Below are positions 31,960 through 45,449 of a DNA stretch of 64,000 bases, one piece after another. Source of the DNA: Fulvia fulva (lineage: Eukaryota > Ascomycota > Dothideomycetes > Mycosphaerellales > Mycosphaerellaceae); the NCBI RefSeq assembly GCF_020509005.1, contig NC_063017.1:744001-808000 (forward strand). Direction: 5' to 3'. Position 1 is the stretch's first letter, and the number at the start of each line of letters is the position of its first letter. A model generated the notes under the pieces. It was not told where the DNA came from. It made no database searches and worked only from the letters and a program-made list of their open reading frames with translations. Position numbers and translations under genes: made by a program.

Positions 31960-34900
31960 ATTTTTTGTTAATAGTTTCGTAGGTTAGGTTTTAGTTCCTA
32001 GGTATTTTCCGAGTTAGCGTATCCTTTCTGCTTAACAAGGTATCTCTAACCCTTCTTATCTAGGATCTTTTCGACTTCGAATTCGTTTTCTACTTCCGGT
32101 TTGAAGTAGAAGTTCTCTTAGTAAGGTGTTGTAGCGTCTACGGGTTCTAGCTTAGAGATATAGAAGACTAGGTAGATTTTGGCGTTAGGTAGTAGTTATA
32201 GTCGGTAGTTACCTAGTCCTATAACTTTGTCGATAAAAAATGGTCCGACCTTAACGTAATCTAGTTTTTTAGTCTTTCTCCTTATCTTAAAGTTCTTTCT
32301 AAGGAGACAGACCTTATCCCCCTTTTTTAGTAGATGTGCTATTTTTCTTATATCTTGCCGTTATTAAGACAATTTTTGTTATATATCTATAATTGCCTTC
32401 GTTATTTCTTTATAGACTTCCTTAAGAGTCTCCGTCGTTACGATAGCTCTTTCGGGTTATAGGTAGGATCTAGGTATTCTAAATAAGTTAGGATCTTTTC
32501 TAAAGTTCGCGAAGAACGGTATTATAGAAGTTGTCTCTAATTTATAGTTGTTTAGTACAATCTGCGCTATTAGTAGTAGTGAAACCTAGTTGTCTTATAC
32601 GTAGTTAATATAGTGCCGTAGATATTATTTTAGTGTCTAGTTTATTCTTTCCGTTTGCCTATCTGTCTCTAGATAGTATACTATTGACAACTTATACTTG
32701 ATTCCGATCGTTTCTATAAGCGTATTCTAGTAATTTGATATAAAGAGCTTGTCTCTATCCGTAATAAATGTCTCCGGGAATCCGTAGTATCGGATTAATC
32801 TATCTAGTACGAGGTACCCGAGCTACTCTATAGTAAATATTTCCGATATAGGAATGAAGTATACGTATTTTATAAGTCTGTCGACTATAACTAGTATTAT
32901 GTCGTATATTTGTCCGGTGACCTAATCTTTAGATAGTAGGAGTTTCGTAATAAAGTCTATTATAACTTCGTCCTATAGTTTCGTCGGTAGTATCCTAAAC
33001 TATAGGTGACCGTATTTAGCGTGTCGTATAGCCTTATTTCGTTAGTAGTATACGTATTACTTAATATAGCGTAATACCTTCTGTCTTATCTATAGAAATG
33101 AGAAGCTACGTTATATTAGGTTAATTGTCTTCGAAGTTCTAGGATATCTAAAGATTAGTTCGTCGTAATATTATCGAATATATTCTTCTTCTCGGTCCTT
33201 TAGTACTTAGTACTTTCCTTACGATATAGGGAACTGTTCTTCCTTATCGCTTAGGATTCGTACGATATTATTAAACTCTCTTATATTAGTACTAAGACTT
33301 CCGTTAGGGTTCGTTTTAAGTATCTTATATTATACTAGTTCTTTTCCTTCTATATAGTCGCTTCTTTGGCTTAACGTATCTACGCGGCCATTCTCTATTC
33401 CTAGAGTATACTTAATCTCGAACTTGTACTATCCTAGTAGCTCCGACTAGCGGGCTTGTCTTCGGGTAAGTTCTTTAGTCGTCGTAAAGTACGTAAGATT
33501 CTTATAGTCTAAAAGAATCGTTACCTTCGGTAGGCCCTCGACGTATACTCTCTAATATTGTATAGTAGTAATAATAGCTAGAAGCTCTTTATTATAGATG
33601 TCGTAGTTCTGTTCCGCTATAGTTATTTTCCGGGAGTAATAGGCTACTAGGTGTCGTTTCCTATCGTGTGTCTATATAAGACATACGCCTATTACTATAT
33701 CGGACGCGTCGGTCTCGATATAGACTTCCTTACTACTATCGAATAGTCGAAGCGTAGGGGCTGAAGCGTATTATTCCTCAAGTTTCGTAAAGTTATTTAT
33801 ATTGCTCCTTTCCCTATTTCTATATAACGTCCTTTCGTATAAGGGTCGTTATAGGTACTACTGTCTTTAAGTAGTCCTTAACAAATTTCCGGTTATAGTT
33901 AGCGAGTCTAAGGAACGATTACACTTCCTTAACTATCTTTAGTTCTGGCCATTCCCTAATTGACTATGTCTTAGTAGGATCAATCGTGATTCCTATCGTA
34001 CTAATAATAAAGCCTAAGAACTTGACTTCTTTCTTATAGATTTTGTATTTCTCCGGTACCGTCTTAAATCCTGACTTCGTAAGTCGTTCGAAGACGTCTT
34101 AGACTAACTTAACGTGTTCCTAGAGGGATCCTTTAGTATAGACCAGTATGTCGTCTATATAAGCGATGACGTATACGTCGAGTAGGTCTCTAAGTGTTTC
34201 GTTAATAAGGTCCTAGTAGGATACGGGTACATTAGTCAGTCTTATAGGTATAACTAAGAATTCGTAAAGTCTATATCGTGTTCTAAAAGCGGTTTTTTAC
34301 TCCTCTCCTTCTACTATTCGTATAGCGTAGAAGGTATCTCGTAGGTCAATCTTTATATACTAGTCTAATCCGGTTAATCTATCTTATACTTCTTCGATAT
34401 TAGGTAGCGGGTATCGGTTCTTTATCGTAATCTCGTTTAACTTTCGGTAGTCTTATACGAGTCGTAGTTTCCCGTTTAGTTTTAGAACGAATATATATAG
34501 AGTTCCTACGCTTTAGGTAGATCGTCGTATCTATCCTTTAGCTAGCTTCTCCTTTAGCTATTCTCGTAAGGTTTCGAGCTTCTTTTCGGACATTTAGTAT
34601 AGGGGTCCCTATAGAGGTTCTTTTCCTAGCTAAATATATATCTTATAATCCTATAGTACGTGCTTAGGTTAGGCGTCCTTACCTTCCTCTTCTCTAAATA
34701 GTCGTGACTATCTACGATATACTAGAGGAATGTCTAGTTCTAAAGTAGAGATTTTCGATAGTACGTTACTTCTATCCGTTCCGGTGATCTCGTAACCTAA
34801 CTACCCTAAGTCGGTATCTATCCTAGTCGAAGGTAGTTCTTCTATCCTTCTAGTCGGTATAAGCTATATTCTATTTAGCTGTCTTACCTTATCTACTAGC

Positions 34901-35300
34901 GAACGCTACCGCTACGTAGGTTTAATCGAAATAACGTAATCGTATTACTTAAATCTAAGTACTCCTCTTCTCTAGTCGATTACTAGGTTATACTTTCTTA
35001 ACTAAGGCATCCTAAGTACGATGTTATAACTAGCTATATTAGTAATATCTAAGGTAATTTCCTCGTAGTACTATTAGATAGTAAGTGGTAGCGGTATCGT
35101 CCCGCGCTCTATACTAGATAAGGATAATCCGTCTACCGCGATCAATTTATAACCCTCTTTCTTTCTACGGGTAGCTAGCCCGTGTCTTATAACAAATAAT
35201 TCGGAGGCTAAACTCCCGCTCGCTCCGGAATCTATTATAGTATATATTCGATGCCTATTAATAACAATCTTCGTTTGAAACACTATAGTTAATACTTAAG
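31960..35300 (-). pseudogene. Chromovirus E pol: protease, reverse transcriptase, RNase H, integrase, chromodomain
   Basis: Minus strand, in order. Protease: IYTIIDSGASGSLASELF near 35200-35240, with the catalytic DSGA intact. Reverse transcriptase: IAYIDDILV at 34141-34167, active-site Asp pair intact. RNase H: VYIETDASDIVIGV near 33710, YDIYNKELLAI near 33590. Integrase core: VDRLIKYVYFIPI near 32870, FITDRDKLFIS near 32760, and ETDRQTERINQTLK near 32670. Chromodomain: EVEKILDKKGXRYLVKQKGY near 32030-32085, then ENTXELKPNL. Many TAG codons at Trp sites inactivate it. In life it would process gag-pol, copy RNA and integrate DNA, with the chromodomain steering to heterochromatin. Confidence 0.87.
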
Positions 35301-35369
35301 CCTTTTCCGTATCGTATAACTCCCTTCGGTCGCTTATTCCTAGGGAGTTGATCCTTTTCCCTATTCGTA

Positions 35370-36700
35370 TATAGAACGTCGTACTTTGTGTCTCGAGGCC
35401 TCCGCTTAAGCCTTACGCGAGCCTTTCTATATCTATATCTATATTCGGTAACGTTCCTAGATCTTCTACGTTTCTAGATAGAGAGATCGTAGGTATTATA
35501 CGGCGTATCGTAATTCGTTCGACATAAATGTCCCTAACGGTATAAGATATCCTAGTCCTATTATTCGGCTTCCTATAGGTAGTTCTTCGGTAACGGCTAT
35601 TACTAGGTTTTCCTTAGCTTTAATAGTTAGGTAGTCCTAGACTATTCCTCGTAAAGCGTCGAGTATTTTATTAAACTTATAGAGATTAAGTAGTCGTCGC
35701 TTACCTATCTATCTCGAGATCTAATACTACTCTTAGATTTACTAGTTTAGAGTTATATTATATTAAACTGTTCGCGGCGTACTATATTCTTATAGCGACA
35801 GTCCCTTACTATATAGCTAGGTTTACCGTATCTATAGTAGGTTCTTATTTCCTTTAAACTCCGGGATCCTCTATTCCCGTTACTATTCCTAATCTTACGA
35901 CCTTTTTCGGTAACGTCGAGCTCTATCGGCTATAGTCCGTAGTAGGGCTTCTAGTTCCTAGGCTTATTATTGTTATCGTAATTGTTATTAAAGCCTCTGT
36001 TTCGATTGTCGTAGCCTAGGGTATATCCGGCCTTTCTAGATACCTTAGAGTCGTATCGTCGTTCTATAGCTCTCTCGTAGAGCTTATCGTTAAGATCGAT
36101 CGTAACTTAGACTAGGTCTCCTAAGCTATCGATCTTCCGACCGTCCCTTATTAACTTATCCTTAACGTACTCCTTTAGTCCTCTTCGGTATATAACTTGA
36201 AGTGCTTCGTCGTCCTAGTCGGTAAGTTACGCGTATTCCTAGAATTTAGTAGCGTACTCGGTAGTAGAGGTGTTCTACGTTAAGTACTAGAGAATACGAA
36301 CGGTAGTAGTAATCTTATTCGAGACTCTAAAGACGCTCCTTATAGTATACTTAAGATAGTTATATAACTTAAAGACTCTATTACCGTTATCTTCTCCCTT
36401 ACTATCGAGGTACTTCCTAAGGAATAGTTTGACCTAATACTATACTCGTCCTCTTAAGAAAGTAGTAGTAAAGATAGGCTTAAGGTTCTTAGCTATAGAC
36501 TTAAATAAGAAGTATATATCTATCTAAGTAACCTAAGTGTCGAACTTATCTCGGTCGCTATAATAGAACTCTAGCTTACTAACCTTAAGGGTGTCGTTAC
36601 CTATATAAGTAGCTAAGGCGTTAATAGTATCGTTCGCGGTCTAAGGTCGTCGGGCTCTACTTACTTTACTAGGGGCGGGTATTTCCTAGTCACTCTATCG
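35370..36700 (-). pseudogene. Chromovirus E gag relic with zinc knuckle
   Basis: Upstream of the protease, the minus-strand frame includes a CCHC-type knuckle near 35800-35850 (YRYGKPSYIVRDCR, with Cys and His positions changed to Tyr). Ahead of it is an Arg/Asn-rich region, and further upstream the gag core, which is heavily interrupted. The start codon is not identified. Confidence 0.6.
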
Positions 36701-36728
36701 ATCTCCTATCGTTAAGGGCGTTCAAAGC

Positions 36729-36901
36729 TATTAGGTTTAGTATAACCTAATAATATTATAAGATTAGAAGACTAAGCTTAATCGGGTTTTGTCTCGTAGC
36801 CGATAGAAGGTAAGGGAAAGTAATAAAGTAGTAGCTATCTTGTCTTATAAAGACTAAGTAGTAGTAAGGTAGAGGTTAGGTTATAGTATATTCTAAATAG
36901 T
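36729..36901 (-). repeat. Right LTR of chromovirus E (5' LTR in element orientation)
   Basis: The 173-bp partner of 30957-31129. It would have carried the promoter of the element. Confidence 0.85.
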
Positions 36902-36970
36902 GGTCGAACACGTACGAAAGGTATTAATGTAGCTAAAAAACTCGACGCGTCGGCTCATCGATCTCTACGC
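36902..36970 (+). pseudogene. Short gypsy reverse transcriptase fragment
   Basis: The 69 bp between the E LTR and LINE B3 read EHVRKVLMXLKNSTRRLIDL on the plus strand. This matches the EHVRxVLxxL helix that follows the catalytic block in gypsy reverse transcriptases. It is on the opposite strand to elements E and F, so it is a leftover of yet another gypsy copy and marks a rearranged junction. The stretch is short, hence moderate confidence. Confidence 0.4.
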
Positions 36971-39900
36971 CAAAACAAGACACATTCGAAAGCTCTTATC
37001 AAGGCTATTCTAACGATATATAAAGCAGGCCACTACCCCTAGGACTAAGGGAGTTCTACCTCATTTAATCTAGACAGCTTAAAGCTCTCTTCACCCTGTT
37101 TCTTCAGCTCTAAACGCCGCTGAGGTGCCTAGCTACATTAGGTAACTCCTATGCAATAGTAGCCTAGGCTACGGTACTAACGGCGCCTACGGCCCTATAG
37201 GCGAAGCCCCCCTAAGACAACTAGTAGCAACTTATAGAGGACGTAAAAAGTATAGAAACTAACGATTAGCTCCCTTACCGGTCTCTATAGGTAATGATCA
37301 CTTAGCTACGCACGGCGCTTATACTGTCGTATTACCGAGGGTAATAAGAAATAAGGACGACGTCCTAGGCGATTAGTAAGGCCACCCGGAATCAACACCC
37401 CTATAGCTAGGCATCGGTCGCGGCATCGATACTAGGCCCCCGCCTAACGTACGATATAGTTACGATCCGCATTATAGCAAAGGAAGACTAGGCCGAAGTT
37501 ACGACGCTATCGAACAAGGAGCTCGCCTAACGAATCAACTAACTAGGGGTGGTCGTAGTGAACTAATAGTCTAACGGCACTCTATAGATCTATACTAGCT
37601 CTACTACTACTAGGAGGCACCTAGAGGCATAGCTATAGTGGGCATCTAAGGTTACGGTATTAGCGAAGGTCTTAACGAAACAATTCACGATCCTAGTCTA
37701 CGACATGCCTAAGGAGTTTGACCTAACTAACTAGGGTCACCTACGCGCTCTCTAAGAGGACAACCCGGTCACTCTTAACTCTCTAATCTAGAAGGCGACT
37801 TGGCTCTATAGGAAATAGCTAGAAGGCAAGAAGGCCTCGGCGCTAATAGTATAGCTATAAGACGCGAAAGCGGCGGATCTAGCGATAGAACAAGGCCTAG
37901 TCTAGCAATATAGCCTTAAGATAGTAGAAAAGCACTCCTTATCCTTTCGTGTCCTCTAATGCTTTAAATACTAACAGTATAGATACTAAACCTATACGTG
38001 TACAAACAAGTAGGCCTGCTCGAACTTTATAGGAGACTATATGTCTAGGGACTATATATCGACTACGAGACGGTACGCGAACTGTCCGGGGTACTACCTA
38101 TCGTATAGTACGGAATACCTATAGCGGAAACTAGCGAAAAACAAGGCAATTACAAACAGAACCGTCGCCCTAAGATTCTACGGCGACCGTAAGGCTAGCC
38201 TATACCGGAACTAACTAGCGGCGGTCGGGTATAAGCGCCCTAGGGCCGAGAACGATATAAAGGATACGTAACCTAGGGCGTACGGGAGGCTACGTACTCT
38301 ACTAGCTACGGCGAGGGAATCTAACTAGGCCCGGCTCCCCTTTAGTACATAGCCGATAGGCGTAGACTAGGACGTATAGGGTAGTAGGACATAGGACGAT
38401 ATAGAGGAAATGATTATCGATGCCGATAACTAGCCTCGACACGCTTAGTATTATCTAGTATAACGTTAACTATAGTAAGGATATAGTCTAGAACTATTTT
38501 TCTATACGAGGCGGACCCGCGCGTCTACTACGTCCTTATAATCTAGGAGCTATAGATTAACCCGTACTATAAGAGACTAACGACCTATAAGTTACTAGGC
38601 TATACGATATACCTACGAGGCGACGGCAGACCCCGTACGTACTTCTATATTAGTAAGGACATACTAGAATCCGACTAGGAGGTAGTATACTACGTAGACG
38701 AAGAAGGCGGGGGCGATATTACCTCCCTCTACGTAGGTAGTACCTAGATACACAACCTATATATACAACCGCTAGCCTCGAGGTCTAGCCGCGACCTAGG
38801 GGTCTATAGACACCTAGACAGTACGCTTAAGAGACAAGGGTGCTATATCGTAGTAGGAGACTTTAATATATACTACCCTTCCTAGGAAAGCCTTATATAG
38901 CCGCACCCTATAGCCGACGAAGTACTCGACTTAATAGCGAGCAACGCAATTGCCCTTAATACCCCGAAGGACCTAGGCACCTAGAAGAGAGGGGGACTCT
39001 AAGGCACGATCGACCTCTCCTAGATCTTAGATAGCTACTACGATACGGTAACCTACTATAGGATCGAACATAAACTCGAGGCGTCGTTAGACTATATACT
39101 AGTTAGGACCTCTATTACGATATAGATATAACGTATACTAGCGAGAACCCCTAAGCTAAACTAGGAAAAGGCCTACTAGGCTAATATCTAGGCGTACCTC
39201 GATAACTCTAAGAGGCTAGTCTAGATCGCGTAGTAGCAATATAACAGTAAAGACGAGATAGACGAAGTAGTCTAGGGGTTAATAGACGAAATAAGAAAAG
39301 CGACCTTACTTTACGTTCCGCTTACCTAACTAACGATATAGTCTAAACTATACTAGACGCCGGAGTACACTACGGTAGTAAGAGAAGCAAGGAGAGCCCG
39401 CCGGGTATAGACGAGCAGCTATAGCGAGGAGGCCTAGAACGTATATAGGGAGGTATACTAATAGAAGAAAGCTATAATACGGAGGGAGAAAGTAGTCGCC
39501 TAGAGGGCTATAGTAGAAGAAATCGCCGGTAAGCTGGAGAGGATGTGGAAGCTAGCGAAATGGGCCCGATAGGACCCTATATAGGGCCCCTCCTTCTCTA
39601 TCCTAGCGCTACAATCGCCTAGTGGCCCGGTTAGCGACTCCGAGGCCAAGGCGCGTCTACTAGCTAGTAAGTTGTTCCCGCCCCGAGTCGAGGCTAATCT
39701 AAGCAATATAAACAGCTCTACTCCCCTAGCCCCTAGTATCGCGGTCTAATAGGAGGTGTCCGAGGGAGAAGTTGCCGCTATACTAAGGAAGTTACCGGCG
39801 AAGAAAGCCCCGGGGCAGGATAGGGTCCTAAACGAGCTACTAAAGAAGTGTAGAGATCAACTAGCCCTAGTAGTTATAGCGATCTTTAACGCCTACCTAC

Positions 39901-41916
39901 GGACCGGATACTACCCGATAGCTTTTAAACAATTAACGATAGTAGTCCTACGTAAGTCGTAGGAGGAAGACTATACGTAGGTAAAGTCGTACCGCCTAAT
40001 TGCGCTCCTTAACACTCTTAGGAAGGCGCTTAAGAAGCTAGTTATAACGAGACTCTCCGAGGCGGTAGAGGAACACTCCCTACTCCCGGACACCTAGATA
40101 GGTACGCGCCTATAGCGATCGACGCTATCCGCGATAGAACTTATCACCTCTTAGGTAAAGGCTATCTAGTATAAGAATAGGGACAAGGTGGCTTCCTTAC
40201 TTAGCCTAGATATATCGGGAGCCTTCGACTACGTGTCATACCCGCGGCTTCTCTATATCCTAAGGTCGAAAGGACTCCCTGAGTGGCTTGTCAACTTCGT
40301 ACGGTCCTACCTCCAAAACCGCAGTACGTCGATCCTAGTCGGCCAGTACAGAAGCCTATTTCAAGCAGTCCACACTGGAATCCCGTAAGGCTTAACGCTA
40401 GCACCTATTCTGTTCCTCTTCTTTATAGCGACGCTGCTCCCAGCCCTAGAATCCCAGAACACCGCTGCGAGCGGCTTCGTAGACGACATAAACATCCTAG
40501 CGTGGTCTTCCTCGACTGAGGAGAACTGTAGGCTACTAGAAGAGAAGCACAAGATCTGCGAGGACTAGGCTAGGAGGCACGGGGCTCGGTTTGCCCCAGA
40601 AAAGTACAATCTGATACACTTTACGCGCCGGCCACGGTTCCACAATATGCAAGCTTCTATCCAGATATAGGGGCACACGACTAACCCGGCAAATCAGCTC
40701 AGGATCCTCGGACTATAGGTGGACCCGGCGCTACGGTGGAGGAAGCACGTATAGGCAATATTACGGAAAGCTGAACAGAATATGGCATCATGCTAGAGGC
40801 TCACTGCGTCTATATAGGGGGCGGACTTCCGGCAGTCACGACTTCTATATACGGCTATTGTACGGCCAGTCCTTACCTATAGCAGCCAAGTGTGGTCCTT
40901 AGGCGAGAGGGCCTGCCTATCGAAGGGACTCGTCGCGCCGCTAGCGAAGATCCAAAACCAATGCCTAAGGAAGGTCACCGGGGTATATAAGTCGACACTA
41001 ACGAGGATGCTTGAGCACGAGACCGCTATACCGCCGATCGACCTATATATCCAGGGACTACGGACCTCCTACTTAGGCAAGTCGGCACAGTACCTAGTAC
41101 AGAAGGTCATCGCCAGTGCAGTCGCAAGGGCCCGCGAATCAGTACCAGCGCATAAGGGCATTCGACCCGGAAACGAGCCGAACTACCGGGCAAGGGACGA
41201 ACAGCTAGCAACACAATAGGAAGGTGAGAAATCGTTTGTAGAGCAACTATAGAAAGAGAGGTGGAACAACTAGGTTGTAGGGTATAGTGGACGCCCTTAG
41301 CTAGCGGGACAACCTAAGGAATGGTCAGCTACAAAATCCGCGGTCAAGCACCCCCCGAAGCTCATCTACTACCGCCTTACGAGGGCACAGAGTAGCATAG
41401 CAACCTAACTGCGAAGCGAACACATCGGCCTCCAGGGGTACCTATCATAGAGGAAGGTCCCAGGATACACGAATACTAGCTGCCCCTGCGGCTATCGCTC
41501 CCAGAACGTACGGCACGCACTCCTCGTCTGTCCGAGGTGGTCGCTAGGAAGGGGGGAGTGGATGGCAAAGGCGAGGAACCGGACGATTGGGGCACTTCTT
41601 AACAACGCTGAAGACCTACGGCGCATTACGAACTGGATACTAGAGAAGGGCTGGCTAGAACAGTACCGCCTAGTAGGAGCAGTACAGGAAGAGAGGACAC
41701 GACGTAGCGCGACGAGACCGGCTAGGAGCGGGGGCTAACGGGGTAGTGACATGGACTACGTACGTTCAGAGGGAAAGCTAATCTAGACAAGGAGTAGTCG
41801 GGGGCGGGAAGGGTTTTCACCTATTCGGGTTTCCCTTTGTACATAATAATAGATATATACCTGTATAGGCCGGATAGGGTCCTAGAACAGGGGAATGACA
41901 AATCTATCTATCTATA
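36971..41916 (+). mobile_element. LINE B3, full-length copy with uneven RIP damage
   Basis: Colinear with LINE B1, from AAAACAAGACACATTCG at the 5' end to a TCTA tail. From the start to about 40270 it is as heavily RIPed as B2. From about 40270 to 41770 it is only lightly mutated and close to B1, with an open run of 109 codons at 40890-41219. The 5' flank is a plus-strand gypsy RT fragment and the 3' flank is minus-strand gypsy F integrase; no TSD is visible. Both observations point to a recombinant element. Confidence 0.88.
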
Positions 41917-44900
41917 TAACGTAGTATACGTTAACGTTCTCTATAAAAGTCGCGAAATCTTCTACGTACTACTTCGACAAGGCCTATACTTTCGGAAGCT
42001 TAGTACCGTTACCGCTCGTAGCCTAAGGTAACACCTCTATTCGAGGATTACGGCCTAGCGTTACGAAGAACGGTAATATACCTATAGTAGCGCTCTATTA
42101 ATTGTTTAGGGCAAACTCTACGATAGGTAACTACTAGACCTAATCGTCCTATATATAGTTAGCGTACGCGCGTAGGTACTATTCTATAGCTTAGTTCGTA
42201 CGTTCTAACTACCTATTAGTCTAAGGGTAAAAGGCAGTCGAGATCTTTATACGTATAGCTAGACGCGCTATTAGAGCCTTCTAGAATTAGCTTACCTACT
42301 AGCTACTACGGTCTAATACTACCGTATCGAATAGGCCCTAATCCTTAATTACGTACTTTAATACGGCGTCGGCCGCTACCTTAGGGGTCAAATCTACTAC
42401 GGGTATAAGATGCTTCCTCTTAGTAAGTCTATAGGTCAGGGTGAGGATAGCGTTATACTTTACGCCCTTAGTACTATAACTATCCGGTAGCTCTACTACG
42501 TAATCGAGTACTACCTCCTTATAGGTACCCGAGGGTACGGGTAACTATCGGAGTATACCTTAGTACGTATTATAAAAAGCCTTAGATCGTATATATAGGT
42601 AACAATTCTTAACGTACTTAGCGATACCTACTACTAGACTAGGCTAGTAGTACGTACGCGTAAGTAGGTCGACTATCTTCTTACGCCTAGGATACCTAGC
42701 TAATAGAGTATTGTACTACCTCGCTATTAGCTCCGGACGAAGCTTATACGGTACGTATATACGTCCTTAGATCTTAATTAGGTCACCGTCTAACTTATAG
42801 TCGCTAAGCGAGATATAGCTAGAGTCTTCTAGGTTTCGTAGTAAAGTACGAGTATTGTCGTCTAGGGCCTTCTTAATACCGTACGCTAGCTCGTCTTTAG
42901 TATAGGCTTCCTCGATAAGTTCTTTACTAGAGGCCTCGTTTACTTCGAGTACGTAAAGTACTAATTAATACTAGTCGGCCGTAGTACGCGGAGTAGTTAT
43001 AGCTAATAGCTTTAAGCGCTTACGTATATTAGGAGGGAGATTACGTAGCTTTAATATAGCTTACTACCTATGTTTTATATCATCCTTATCGCCTATGTCT
43101 TGTCTACGGCGCGTAAGGCTGTCGGGCTTTGTCCTAAGCTTACTAGGGCGATATTCTATCTAAAGTCAAACCCGGACAGGAACTCGCTCTAGCGCGCTTG
43201 TCGGCGAGTCAGCTACTTAGTCGTTATAAACTACTCTAAGCCCTTATAGTCGGTAAGAACCTTAGAGGGAGCGCTTATTAGCTCCGGCCTCTATTCCTCG
43301 AACGCTCTAATAATAGCTATTAGCTCCTTGTCGTAAATCTCGAAATTATATTCTACTAGGTTTATCTTTATCGAGTAGAACGCGATAGGATACAATTCAC
43401 CGTCCTCTCTAACCTAAGACAATACGCTAGCTATATACCTATCTAAGGAATTAGTTTCTACGACATAGGGCTTAGTAATGTCAAAATGTACTAATACTAG
43501 GCGTTTATAGAATGCTACCTTTAGGGTCTCGAACGCACTTTAGTAGTCTAGGCTCTATACGAAGGGTATACAATTCTTAAGTACGTTACGGCGTATAAGG
43601 TCGGTCAAAGGCATAACGATACCGGAAAAGTTATTAACGAACCTCCTATAGAAGTTAGCTAGCCTAAGGAAGGATAGCACATCCTTTAAGCTCTATAGAG
43701 TAGCCTAATCTATAATAGTCTAGATCTTGGATTTATCTATCTAAATGCCCTTATTAGTAATAATTAGTCCTAAGAACTTAACGCTCTTCTAGAAGAAGCG
43801 GCACTTATAGACGTCTATAGGAAGTCGAGCGTCAATCAGACACCTAATAATAGTACGTACGTGTTTGACGTGTTCCTTAAATGAACTATACGTAAACACG
43901 ATGTAGTCGTCTAGGTATATAGACACGAAGTCGTCTAGGTGTCTATATAATACTTTGTTAATATATACCTAGAACGCGCTTAGTACGTTATAGAGACCAA
44001 ATGGCACTATAAGCTATTCGTAGGTACTATATCGGGTAGTGAAGGCTGTCTTCTATTCGTCGCCTTTACGGATACGTAGCTCGTTAAATACTATAATAAT
44101 GTCTAAGGTAGTAAACTACTATACGCCGCTTATACGAGCTAGGGTCTTACGGACTTAAGGTATCGGGTACCTATTCTTAACGGTAATAGCGTTAATAGCT
44201 CTATAGTCTACGTAGACACGGAGTCATCTACCTAGCTTCTTAACAATAATAATAGGACTAGCGATCTAGGACGTAGAGCGTCGGATTTTACTAGCGGCTT
44301 CTTCCTTATCGACGTAGGCTTTAGTTATATCGAGCTCTAGTTTCGATATAGAATAAGGACGCTTGAAAGGTAGCTTAGCGCCTTTAACGAATTTAATCGC
44401 TAAATCTAATTCGGGGCGATAGGGAGGTAGGCCTTTAGCGACAGACGGGTCAAATCCGTACTTTAGGTCCTTTAGCTATTAGGGTAGTAAGGATTCGACT
44501 TCTCGTATAGTCGCTTACTTCTTGTTTATATAGATAGCCTTGTCTTTAGCTAATATAGCACTTAGCCGTATACTAATGTCGTGAATAAGTTCCTTAGTCG
44601 TAGGCTCTAGCTTATTAGGGTTAAGAGTCCCTATTTCCTAAATAAGGTAACCTTCGTCTAGGTTTTCTTCGTAGGCTTCGCTAATCGTTATGCTAGATAC
44701 CTAGATGTTAGGTTCTAGAGTCTATAAATAAGGGATAGCGTACTATATACGAACCTTCGTGCCGCCGATAGTCGTAGGGTAAGGATCGTAATAATCCGTA
44801 TAGTACTTTTTAGTAAATATAAATATATTAGCTCTCTAGTCTAGTATAGGGCAGTGCTTCTAGAACTAGGGTATACTAAACACGAAGTCGTAGTCGAGGT

Positions 44901-45140
44901 TAGTAACGAAGTAACTAACTTCCTTAATATAACCGTTTAGGTCGACCTTAGTCTTAATACATTCCGTAGCTTAACTAGATACTTTAGGGTTAGCTCCTAG
45001 GCCTATCTTATAAGCCTAAGGCAGTCGTGTTCGTAATAGATATTTCTTCGTAAACTTTGTATTATTAAATAGCGACTCGGTACCGGGATCTATTAGAATA
45101 CGTACTAGCTTACTACCCGCTACGCCTACTACTATAATAT
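41917..45140 (-). pseudogene. Gypsy F pol: protease, reverse transcriptase, RNase H, integrase (C-terminus lost)
   Basis: Minus strand. A protease-like ILIDPGTESLF lies near 45080-45110. The reverse transcriptase active site, DDFVSIYLDDYI, is at about 43900-43940. RNase H follows around 43000-43450. The integrase zinc-binding motif reads ALLARYPRRKKIVDLL near 42640-42690, and a later integrase stretch reads LPIVEFALNNXXSATIGISP near 42080-42140. The frame ends at the LINE B3 tail, so the integrase C-terminus and 3' LTR are missing or displaced. Stops are mainly TAG and TAA. It is diverged from E and is a separate family. Confidence 0.78.
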
Positions 45141-45449
45141 ATAAGCTTCTTAGCGGAAGGTCTATCGTCTTTATAGTATATAGTATAACCTCCGGACTAA
45201 AGATTATAGGGATGTTACTAATTACTATTTCCTACTATATAGGGTTCCTCTTTCCTCTATAACGGTAATATAATAAGGGCGTAACCTTAGGAGGTTCTAG
45301 TAGTACCGTCTTCGGAGGATTAGTACTAGGCGCGAGTATAGGCTACTAGTCGGTACGTATACGACTAGAGCCTAGGCTTCCCCCGACTCGGTAGCCTTAA
45401 GCTCTACTAGTACGTCGCCGACCTAGATCGATACGTTCTTCGTAGCGTT

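Larger units (their letters stand above)
30957..36901 (-). mobile_element. Ty3/gypsy chromovirus E, complete with LTRs, RIPed
   Basis: 5.9-kb element on the minus strand: 5' LTR (36729-36901), gag, protease, reverse transcriptase, RNase H, integrase, chromodomain, an antisense accessory ORF and 3' LTR (30957-31129). The domain order is that of Ty3/gypsy, and the chromodomain makes it a chromovirus. LTRs are about 96% identical, but most differences are RIP-type, so they give no clean age. The left flank is LINE D and the right flank is an unrelated gypsy fragment. Confidence 0.88.

Noticed and set aside
41837..42031. Plus-strand 64-codon frame at the LINE B3 3' end
   Set aside because: It crosses the element tail into antisense gypsy F integrase; a chance frame.
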